Positions 24,901 to 36,900 of a stretch of 64,000 nucleotides of DNA are shown here, in pieces. Position 1 is the stretch's first letter; every line of letters begins with the position of its first letter. The stretch comes from Patiria miniata. Its lineage: Eukaryota; Echinodermata; Asteroidea; Valvatida; Asterinidae. The notes under the pieces were generated by a model that saw nothing but the letters and a program-made list of their open reading frames with translations, did no database searches and had not been told where the DNA came from. The position numbers were made by a program, and so were the translations under genes. Location: the NCBI RefSeq assembly GCF_015706575.1, contig NW_024037059.1, positions 41,081,058 through 41,145,057 of the forward strand, read 5' to 3'.

Positions 24901-27900
24901 TTTTATAAATAATTTTTTTTAATTTGTCCCCCTGAACAAATGAATGAGAATATAGTGCTTGTCTTTCAGGTAGCTTGAAGCCAAATTCATGCTTCAAGGT
25001 TATTTTACTATACAGTGAATGGAGTAACGGAACTGATATGTCACAATAAATGCACAACTATTAACATAATAATTTTCACTTTGGTTTTGCAAAATAAAAC
25101 CTTCAATCTATTTTAAAAAAGAAGGAACATTTCATAAAGTGTCCATTTCAAACCAGACAAAAATTCCAAAGTATCAGTACCCAAGTCTAATTAGAAACAC
25201 AGTTTTCCATGTTCCAACTCAAACAAGGCCGCGTATCTTTAATAGAAAATCCGGATGCTTGACATGTCTCCATCTATCTCAAGGTGTAAATACCAGGCAT
25301 AATTAGTGACAAGTTGTCCTCAAATTCTTCTGCTTCAAGAAGCTCGAAGGAAAGAGTCCTGAATTAATTTCACACCCGTCGGGGGCTCATAAAGAGTTTG
25401 GCCTTGTTATGTCTAATTACACCAGGATTGCTTAAGGAGGCAGCATGAGGAAGATGATAGCGGTCTGACCATTCCATCTGAAATCCTTGGACACTGTTGT
25501 TGTTTTTTATTCCAGATGTTGATTAAGGAATTCTCTAGACTGCTGAGGACTGATCGAGCTTGTACCCACCGGTAGCTAATCAACTGCTTGAAAAACTTTA
25601 CACAACTCAATACTGGTGTTCTTCAAATCAAGGCTGGCTTTAAGGGGGAGCCTAAGCCCCGCCCCTCAACCTCCCCCCCCCCCAAAAAAAAATCCTCAAA
25701 ACTGTTAGAACAGAGGAGAACTGTTAAGGATCAGGAACAAATGTGAACCCTACACGATACCAGTATGTTTACATAATACATGTTATTTTACTCTTAGATG
25801 AAAACTCCACTTCTTTTGTCTTAATTATACTCACTCATAACTTCCCAAGTGGACTACAGACAGTACAGCAGCATTTCAATTTCTCATTGTAATATGACCT
25901 TATGGAAAATTCTTAAGAATATCTTCAACAATTTGTGATGTCTTAATGTGTCCTCCAGACATAATTCTACTGTGAAATCTCGATAATTCAAAACAACTGA
26001 CGATGACTAGAGCAGGCTAGTCGAAACATTGAGACCAAAGACAAGTTCGTTTAGAACTTACAGCAGGACTGTTCTTATAAGAACAAAAAACTACTTAGCG
26101 AAGTTGATAATAAGCAGGACAAGTTCTTTTCAGAACTTAATGTCTTCTAAGCAGTAGTTATTACCACATGGTGTTACCGCAAACCGAAACGAAAGTCAAA
26201 ACTTGTTAACTCAAAACCCTCCTCACTCAAAGTAAAAACTTATTTCCGTCAATCCACTGGATAACTCCAAACTCTGCTTAATTCAAAATTTGAGCCAATT
26301 CCCCCGAGATTTGACAGATCGAGATTTCACTGTAGCCCATATACACAAACTCAACACCTTGTGGAAATCTAGTTTTAATCCTGTCTTCTGATCTGTTATT
26401 TACAGAATTGTATTGAATTTCTGTCCCTGGCGCAATACTTGAACAAGAAGTGTTTAGCACAAAAAAAAGGGATTTGTAGATATGGAGGTTGTCTGTAAAC
26501 AGAGGAAAAAATAAACCGAGTGAATGAACATTAGGAGTGATCATTGAGAGGATTTAGGGAATCACATTCCATCTTATTCATTGACTTCTGAAGTTAGTCT
26601 GAAGAAAAACTACATGTGGGTAGAACCTAGAACAAATCATGATCTGCTTCTGCAAAATGAGTAACACTACTCTGAAGAAATCATTTCCCACTTTTGAGGG
26701 GCATATTCTCTGAACTACATTATTTTAAAAAGTGCTCCTCTAACTTCAAAGATATTGTGATTATTCGGCAATTGGCCCGGATAGCCCACAAAAGTCTTTC
26801 GACTTGTTTCCAGTGGGGAACAAGTCAAAGATGTGGAAGGAAATTCTACTATAAAAACCCCAAAACATGAAATTTATGAATTAACTTTCAACTTGCAGGA
26901 GCAGGTGTAACAGGGTGTAACAGCTGCATCAAGGTGATAGACTGTTAGGGTTCTGTGGTGTTGTGCTATGAGGGCAGGCTAGACACCTGCCAATTAAAGA
27001 TCTGCCGATATACTGCATAGTGTTATCAGTGATCAGTGGGAGGGGAATCGACCTCCTTCAAGGACAGTGTAAGGACAGGTTTGACCAGTCAAACCCAAGG
27101 GCGGATCCAGAACACAATTTGGGGGGGGGGGGGCCAAAAAAATGTTGGTCCCCCCCCCCCCCAATTTTTGGATTCTAGATGCTCTGTGGTGCGATCTGAG
27201 GCAATTTCTGACCACTTTAACCAATTTTTTTGAGGAAAAGATGGTGGTGTACTCATTGCCTGCCTTTATTGCGATGTGACATAAAAAAAAAAAAAAAAAT
27301 TGGTTTCGTTTTTTTTGGGGGGGGGACCATGGCCCCCTTTGCCCCCCCCCCCCCCCCCCCCCCCCCCCCGGATCCGCCCTTGGTCAAACCATGGAGAAAT
27401 GTTCTTATTCCTCCACGGTCAAACCAAGTCCCTACCTCTCAATCGTCACAAGCTGTTCAAATAAACTGTGAAAAAAAGGACATTCCTTTATAGATACTCA
27501 TATCTGGATTTGTGAACTGGCTTGTGGTTTGGACTCAACTTCAACACTCAGGTCGATCATTAAAACTATTATTTCACAGATGGATTCCCATTAGATTTAG
27601 AAACAGAGTAAGCAGCGGAACTTAAGCAGCGGAATTTATTTATCCCTAATGTTGGACCCAAAAGCTGCCCTATGAATCATGTGAAGTTTGATGTTGGAAG
27701 ACTTGGAAAACATGACTGGATTTAATTGGAAGTGATCGGAATGGACTATAGAATATGATAAGTTGGAATAACTTGGAATCGAGTTTTAATTGTTAAAAGT
27801 TTGATTGATTGAAATGGACTCTATTCAGATTTAATGAATTAAAATGAAAAAAAAAAAATTGGAATGAAGTGAATTGATCAAATTTTCCCTACTATTTTTC

Positions 27901-30900
27901 CTGCAACATTATACATACATTTTGATACAAAGGTTGTTCCCCCTCTACTGTCATTAACAATCTGAAACCCACCACAGGAACAGAAACTGATGAGCCAGCC
28001 CCCCCCCCCCCATCCCCTACAGAGAGAAGTGGTCCAATTATAAACACTCTCCAGTCTCAGTAGAGTTGGGTTTGTCCTCATCATGATAGTGCCAGTGGCC
28101 TTAATTGTAAATCTTTTCCCCCCAGGCCACTGTTTCCATCACGTCATCATCTTCAGAAAGGACATTCTCATCTTTATTTGATGAGAGCCCACTCAGAATG
28201 GAATAAACTCCCACTTTTTACAAAAAAACCTAAACCTAATCAGTAGTGTTCCTGAAGAGGGAGTGATAGAGGCACTGCCAATCCTTCAAGGCCCGTGTCC
28301 TAGTCTTCTCCTCCTCCTTCAGAAGTTGGCGAAGGCAAAAATGAGCTTCTTATTGTAAAAACCCACTGATGCCCCCTCCTGAAAAATGAGAACCTTAATT
28401 AAGTGCCCCCTGCTAATTGAACCACAGTTCAATGTTAGTCTTCCTTTATAGGGCTCGCTCAATATTGACGGCCATCTCTGTAGGAGAACTGCAACTGCGT
28501 ATTTTACGCAATCAAGCACGCATTGCGCAGTGTTGAAAATGTTCCAAACAGGCGCACTTGTTGCTCGAAATGTGTTTGAAATACGACGCAGCCGATGCGC
28601 GTTATGCAAGTTGACGCTCAAAATGCCGATGCACGTGGATGATCTGTAGGAAATGACGTCTATGAACGAGAGCTTTTGTCATCTGTTTTTGCTGTTCAAA
28701 ACAAAAACTACTAGAATTCATTCTTTAATACCAGCCTGGAACCGATTTAAAAGAGATATGCTTTATGGTGCATTTATGAATGTTAACCCAGAGAGGTACG
28801 GTTGAAGTAAGGATTCCTATTTTGTTCACTTCATGTGTTGTTCACTTCGTGATCTTACTAATGAACCAACTAACAAACGCCTTCAAGGTTTTCTTCCTGC
28901 AGTTTTCAGAAACCGTTTATCGCAAGAGTTCTCTCGTAGACCTCTGACCTATAATGGAACAACCCAAACATTAACCTGTTTGAAAATGGACAAGTCCACA
29001 AACAAAAAGACAGTTGTGTACAATCTGAATAGGCCGAGTCACTGTCACTTTTTTAAGATTGTTAATGAAATCACGATCACTCACTCTCTACAAGGGAGTG
29101 ATGTAATAGACATCATTAACACGGATTGCTGGTTCACGGGACTCGTGCTGTAACACACAAGGATATAAAAATCCCAAGTGGGTTGGCCGAAGTTCAGAAC
29201 AGACACAGGAGTTGTACACTGTGCAGATCAGACCGTCACTTGCAGATGTGGCTGACGGCTGTCAACTTAGACATACAGACATCAACCGCTCTGCTGGCTC
29301 AAGATTTTTCCGCTATTTTTCCCTGATTTTTTTTTCCTGCTGTGACATCCAATGCTTGTCAGTCTAAATCTGCGTTATTTCAGACAGTGCAGAGTTTTTT
29401 TTTTACTTGTATACAACTGTTATCAGTGTAATAAGCTGACCAGATTGAAACTGTTTCATTACGAGAAATCCTTGGTGTGACACGTGAATGACACCCAACC
29501 GGGCTAATTACAGACAGCGGCTAAATTGAGCACGAGGGACCACTGATTATGTTTAACGAGGTCAACCCTAAGTCTGTTGGCTTGTTGGACTTGAGAACCA
29601 CACTTGACAGTGGACATTGAATAGTGCCCGCAGAGATCTTCAAGTAAAATCTATTACAGAGCAGCATCGTGATTTTCCATTTCATCAATTGGGCAGTGGC
29701 TGTACTTTTAATGTGCCAATCAACGGCTCAAGAAAGGTAAGAATGCAATTATGTTTTCTCTTTAAAGTCATCTTCATGCTGCCGTGCAAGTTCTATTTGT
29801 CTGTGGTGTATGTGGGACGTGATGACTCGTTTGACCACAGTTGCCACAGCATTGGGTTATGCACATTTAAAGAAATTGTTATTAATTAATTTCAGGGTTA
29901 ATATTTAATCTGGATACATTTTCGAAATAAATTTGTGCAACACAGACACAGGTAAACCACTTTATTATAACTGAAATAATAATTCAAATCAAGTGTCAAC
30001 AGTGTCAAATATTTTACTATGTCTTTAAATCAATTGCTCCATATAGTAAATACTGCCATATTTTACCGATTTATGCTTTTAATCAATATAAATCTTTTCA
30101 TAACTTCACTTTGAGCGGAACTTATTTTAACGTTTGACAGATACAAAAAATAATCTGAGTTCTAGACTTTTATTGGATAGTGCAGCTTTCTTTACGAACT
30201 CTTTTGTGTTAATAATCTACAAGGTACAAGTAATTTTACAAGGTACAATCCCTTCAATTTGATACCAATTTTAGTAGCAATTTAAAATGCTGTTTCAAAT
30301 TAATACAGGGCGAGTCAAAAAAAGCGGAACCCAAACCCCCAAAATATATTTCACATTTAAAAAAATATGTAGCACCAAAAATAATAATGACTGGAAAGCA
30401 AATTTCATAAACTACTTTCAGATGAAAAAGTCACTGAAATTGCTCACCCTGTATCAATTTAATCAGATACACACAAAGCAAACACTCTGTACTGCTCAGG
30501 AATATGTAGAATGGTTCGAGATAGCAAACACAGCTCAATGATAATCACAGTATACATGAATTCAATCACAGCTGAGTACAGTCTTATGTAACAGAGAAAA
30601 CCCTAGAGATCAGAGTACTCCATCGGCTGATTGTTTTTCCCGTGAAAGCTTGCTCAGATTATATTTTTATGCTGGTTATTTTGCGACAAAGTGTCCTGTA
30701 CTTTGCAGGGTTTTATTTTTTGCAAGGCTTTGCATTATTCTGCTCTTTGAATTGGGTTTTTGTTTGTGATAAAGTAAGATGGATGTAGCAAAAGGGTACT
30801 GGGTTGAGTTTTCCCAGGCACTTAACTGATTATGTTTATTTTTCTGCTTGTTGTTTTGTAAAATATTGTCCTGTATCTGAAAGGGTTTGTGTCCATTTTT

Positions 30901-33900
30901 TTTTTTTGCTCAACGGCAATTTTAATTATGATGTGAAAAAGAAGTAGCGGAGACCTTTTTATAATTTTCCAAGGCTCGTAATTAATTGCGCATTGCTTAC
31001 ATTTTGTTTTTACGCTCGTTATTTTAATTTGCAAATACCTGTCCTGTACTCGACTGGGAAACTTGTATTTATTCGCACGGCTCTGTATCCAAGATTTTGC
31101 TGATGCAATCAGTTTTTGTTTGATAATTGTTTGACTGTTAAGAATTGAAATGAAATGTCCAAGGCACTTAACTAATTATGCTTGCCTCGATTTTATATTT
31201 AGTCTTGTTATTTTGCAACAGAGTATTCGGAGCTTGACAGGGTTTACTTTTTATTTACCTGTCTCTAGTACCTGTTATTTTGCTCGTGCAAATTTTTTTT
31301 TTTTTTGCAATGATGTAAGAGGGAAATAAAGGATTGATTTGAATTTTCCAAGGCTGTTTACGGATTATGCATTGTTTCTGAGACACTGCAATTCTAATGG
31401 TCAGTCCTGTGTGATAACCATGAGATGTCCATTAATGATGTGCACGGTGCTTGAATGCTCTATGAACCATGTCACAGAGATGACTGCAAAGCACTGGTTT
31501 ACATGTTAAGGTGACAGGATATTTTCTTCACTTTCAGAGGGTATTATTGACTCATTGAGGGTCATATTTAAAAAACAATCATTCTTGTAAGAAAGAATGA
31601 TCTTCCTTGTGTTGAAACCGCCAACAAAGGGCTGCATAGCTCAGTTGGTAGAGCACCCGAACGGTATTCCTGAGGTTGCAGGTTCAAACACGGTTCCAGT
31701 CAATTTCTAGGCTTTGTTCAACTTTAAAACATTATTTTCAAAGGGTGAAATTTCTCTCTGTTACCTAATGAAAGTGGAGACCAAACAGTGGTCAAATCCC
31801 CTTTCAGATTGACAGAGTTATAGGGAAAAAAACATTACTGGAGCGAAAATCAATCTATTTGATTGAATAAAAATTCAACTCTGAACACCTTGTCTCTAGT
31901 TTAAGCTGGGTAAAATGGATACACACTCTTGGAAATAAGAGAGCTCTTAAATAGTTTTTAGAAAACTTGCAAGTGCCCTCAGGTACCAACATGATCAGGC
32001 TTTGCTCAGGTATTGCTCAGGTATTTGCAGAGAACACGTGGTCTTTCTGCAGGTAGCTATATAAACTCAAGATTTTCTACTCGCAATAAAAGTGCAAAGA
32101 AGGGAAGAAACTCAAGAAAGGGAGCATGGATTATTTCACTTGAGTTGCTGCAGGCTGTGGTGTTACACACTTCATTAGGTCAATTCCTGCAAGGCTGATG
32201 ATTTGTCTGTATCCAAGGTTTAGGACAAACCACCCACAGATGTGAGGGTAAACATTAGATTTTGATCACAGGTATGCAGAAAGCATTGTAGGCCTACTGC
32301 TCTGTTGTGTGCTTCGAAGAATACACCTTGCTGTATGCCATAAATAAACTTGCAGTTATCCACCCCATGCATAGGAACAATGATTGTTCATTAAGTGGTT
32401 GACTTCTTGTTTTCATCGACAGGAAATGAGTTCTGTGGCTGAGTGGTCGTAACACAACATCAACACCTCGGATAAATGCTGATTGAGGCCCGGCTCACTC
32501 ATCGATGACTTTTGAAGTACGTCACATATTTGTCAGCCAAGAGACACACTCTTAAGTGCGTGGGTTTTTCTTACCAGTCGAACTGCTCAACTGAAGACAC
32601 AATAAATACCAGTCAACTTTTGCAGGTAAAGAGTTCTTTGATATTGTATAGCTTTAGATAAAAGGGACCTGGTGCAATGTGACTTCAAAGACGAGCCGGC
32701 TGTTGCGTCCCTTGAACTGTGGTTTACAAAGGAAATTTTGACTACTTGGATGGAAGATGAAACGTTATTCATTTGACATTTTACAAAAAAGAAATGAAGA
32801 CCGAGCTTTTCATTTCTGCAAAGATTTAAACTGCCAACAGCAAACTACCTCCCCAAATACAGATACCTTCTTTTGAAAAGACTTCAACTGAACTACATTG
32901 CCATTGTTAATTTTTCTAACAAGGCAACAAAGGGACAATTAACTATGACACGTTCATCGCATTAAACAAGGTCAATTCAATAACAGGCCGTTGCATGATA
33001 ACACTGAAAAATAAGTCTGTGATTGCCGTTTGTGATTGCTGTACATCAAGAGCAACAATGGATGGAAGCACAACAGCAATACTGTATTCTACTGACTTGA
33101 ACATTTCCAGCAACTTATCAGGTACGACGGATCTAACTGTACATTTCACTCCCAGAGAGTGGCTACTGCTCGTAGGACTGAGTCTGATGATTCTTTGCGT
33201 CATCTTTGGTAACATTCTGATCCTCGTTGCTGTGTTTAAGCATCGGCCCCTTCAGACTCCTCCCGTGTACCTCATTGCTTCGTTGGCCGCGTCAGATCTT
33301 ATGGTGGGTCTGATGGTCATGCCCATCAGCCTGACGCAAGAACTGACCGTGGAGTGGAAGTTTGGCGTTGCCGTTTGCGACATCTGGATCTCTCTGGATG
33401 TCCTATGCTGCACGGCTAGCATCTTGAATCTCTGCGTCATTGCATTAGATCGCTACTGGGCTATTACCAAGCCACTCAAGTACAAACCCAAGCGTACACC
33501 GTCAAGGATGCTGATCATGATCGTTGCGGTGTGGGTTATCTCAATCATGATCTCAACAACACCGCTTTTCGGCTGGCGCACGGAGATCCGAGACCCACTG
33601 ACATGCATGATCTCTCAGAATCAGGTCTACACGATCTTCTCCACGTTTGGGGCCTTCTTCATTCCAATGACGATTATGATGGTGGTTTATGCGCGCATCT
33701 TTGTCGAAGCACGAAAGCGCATCCATGGTAAGAAAAACCTGGTCCAGACACCGTTAGGCTCCTCCTGCGGATCGCCGGGAAGAAGATCAACGGCTGATTT
33801 CCCCAGAAAGATCTCAAGTTTCTTGAGAAGAATTTCCACCAGTGAACCAATGATTGATGAGATGAGCAGTACAAGCAACGTGTCTAAGAAGCCTGTGACA

Positions 33901-36900
33901 TACAACAGTCGAAGACGCAAGTCCAGCCCCGGTCTGCCGATAGCTGATGCATCTATCCTCCAATCCCCAACCCATGTAAGGTCCCCTCAACGTTCTTCCA
34001 TCCACAACAGTTATACCTCACTGGCTGTCAAGCAATCCCAGGATCAAGGCAGCCAGTTAACGCTCACCGTGCCCTGCTCACCGTTCATACAACAGCGTAT
34101 CATGCAGCGACGCAATCTAGCCTCAGCCCGGGAGCAGAAAGCCGTCAAGACCTTAGCCATAGTCACTGGGACTTTCTTGGTCTGCTGGCTGCCATTTTTC
34201 ATCAATGCATTGGTCATACCTTTCTGTCCGCAATGCCACCTTCCTGCCTTTTGGAACAGCCTGTTCCTGTGGCTTGGATACTTCAATTCCATGATCAATC
34301 CCATCCTGTACACCAAATTCAACAAGGACTTTAAGGATGCCTTTAGTAAGCTGCTCCACTGTCCAAAAAGGCACAACTCCACACACAGGCGTGTGCCAAT
34401 GTCGCCTTACCGTGGGGTTAACGGCAGCAGGAGATTATCTCACTCACATCTCCCTGACACGAATGGGCTTAGAGAAAGTCAACTGTAAACATTGATGAGT
34501 TAACAATCTAGGTTTAGTGCTCTGTAAAATGTAAATGATTAAGAACAAATAGTGAAAACTTGCAATGAAACTCTCAGGAAATTAATTTTTTTGGAAAACG
34601 AAGTTGTGCTTGCCAGACGGTTACAAATGAAAAAGTTTGGATGATTTTTTTCAATTTTAAACTGGCAAGATTTGCCAGGGTTGTAATTCTTGCTGTGTTT
34701 GTTGGTCAGTTTGTGTAGTCTGTTTGTTTTATTGTTTTTGCTTTAATATGAACTAAACGAGGAAGTGAGAAACACTTATAACAGGACCGAAGAAATAATT
34801 GTTTTAATTTGCGAGGTGTACCAGGTTGATGACTACCTGTTCAGTGATGTAAGACTTTGAAAGAAGAAAACTAGAAACTTGAGGCAAAAAATACAAGTCA
34901 GATAAAAGGGGCCAATAAAAAGGACCACACACTTCCTTGTTCACAAAGTTGATATAACTCCATAAACCCTGATATAGGCCTACTAATGTGTATCTTTCCA
35001 AGCAAACCAATGGTTCCTTTTTTCTTTTTGTGTGAATGCAGTGAGATTGAAAATGAGTCAGATGACAATATGAACTGCAAACACTGTATATTATGGAAGC
35101 GAAAACTACTGATACGTGTACATCATTTTTTTCCCCAATGTTTGTACTTATTTCTGTGGAATAACTCACACTGATTAATACTTTTACAGCAGGGTTCAAC
35201 TTTAGCGGTAGCCCGCTAGCCAAATGCTAGTCAAAATAGCGGCAGGATAGTCAAAGTATTCCTTTTTAAAAGTAGCCTGGCTGGCGAGTCAAAAATTATT
35301 TTGCTACAGCAAAGATGAAAGTACAGAAAGAAATAAATCATCCGCTTATTAAAAACACTGACAAGATTGCCTCAGGATACACGTTTAACATGTATGCTCA
35401 TTGTTGTTTATCAGACACTCTATAATTTAATGCGTAAATAAAGCAGTTTGTGAAATTTTAAATCTGTTCTTAAAAACTATGACTGTAAAAAAATGTACTA
35501 TGTACAGTTATGACTATCAAGGGTTATCAACATTGCAAAAACTAGTAATCAAATTGCAAAACTGGTTTTTAATGTAAAGGTGAATGCTCTCAAATAAACC
35601 AAAAATATTTTTCTCCCCAATTTAATTTTTTGCGTTATTTCACTCCATAAGTTGTATTATCATTGATGTAATTTCTTAGATCCCTACTTTATTTGTAATT
35701 TCAAATTATTTTGATATTATTTTTCTGTCCTTTTTATTATAGAAACAGTTTATATCCCACAAGCCCTCACACACAAAATTATTTGAAATTGTTCCGGTCC
35801 CCCCCCCCCCATCTCACCTTTGTTAAAATGCTTCCCTGCTACACTACAACTGCTTGTTATTAAGCTCTAAGTTTTCATTTAAAGGTTGGACACTTAATTA
35901 AGAGGAGTCATTAACTGTGACGGATCAATATGTGCTCCGCCTTTTAACCCTCTTCGTTTTGATCGACAGGAAATGAAGTCTGATCCTTATCCGTGTTTCC
36001 GACTCTGTGCGGTCATTAAGCTAAGCCCATGACAGGACACAATATAAGAGGTTTATTCATTAGAGACCCAAACAAGTAAACAACTTATTTATGGTAAGGT
36101 TTATGTAAACATACAATTACAGGTGATTTCTTTTGGTACTGTAATTAAATTTTTGAGTTACGGAAACGTCAAATCAGTCAGGTCATTAAACCCTGGGCCT
36201 ATGGCAGAACACAATCCATGGGTACATTCATTAGCGACACAAACGGGTAAACAATTTATTTACGGAGAGTTTTTGTAAACATGAAATTAGAGATGTAGGC
36301 CTATCCTTAGGACTGGAATTGAATTTTATAGTTGCCCTCTCGAGTCTCACCCCCCGAAAACTTTTTTTTTTAAAGCAATACCAAAGTTATTCACTTGTGA
36401 ATGAGATGTCAAACAAAAGTATGCCCACATTCAGTTATGAAGTAATTAACCCTAAAAGGCGCCCCCCCCCAACTTTTTCCGCGATAACCTTGAAAAAAAA
36501 TTTTTTTTGCGACCCGAGCTCTTATGACTTTTTAGCCTTGAGCCTTGTGCATCTTTTGATACCAAAAACATAAAAAATTTCCGCCCCTAAGCGCCATAAA
36601 AACTTAATTTTCCTGTATACGTCGTGTACACAGAGCAGAATTGCCACTCGTACATATGAATAATAATTAGCCATAATTCCAAAACCCTTTGACCTATGGT
36701 CATGAAATTTTTTTGGTATGTTTATGAAGAGTTGCCTTATGCATGTACCGAGTTTCAAAATTTTTCGGCACTCGATGGCCGAGATCTTAGGGGAGGGGGG
36801 CGGAAACCAATTTTAAACATTTGGGGCCAAACAATTTTCCTAATTGGGCACGCAAAAGCAACCCAAATGAAAGCACATTTCCAAATGGTTGAAAACATCA

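Noticed and set aside
25997-26027. A working hammerhead ribozyme
   Set aside because: CTGACGA and GAAAC are present with a good stem, but an extra base separates the core from stem II and I cannot place the cleavage-site stem; kept only as a resemblance.
28833-29153. A 106-codon plus-strand frame
   Set aside because: No domain, no splice pattern and no repeat support; expected by chance in a 15 kb intron.
31625-31705. Possible functional tRNA gene
   Set aside because: A and B boxes are present but the acceptor-stem ends do not pair, and similar heads recur as SINEs in the window.
32995-33057. Upstream ATG adding 21 residues to the receptor
   Set aside because: Poor start context (ttgcATGA) and Cys-rich residues unlike receptor N-termini; 33058 has acaATGG and leads directly to N-glycosylation sites.
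33252-34386. Several minus-strand frames opposite the receptor
   Set aside because: They are antisense shadows of a well-supported coding frame.
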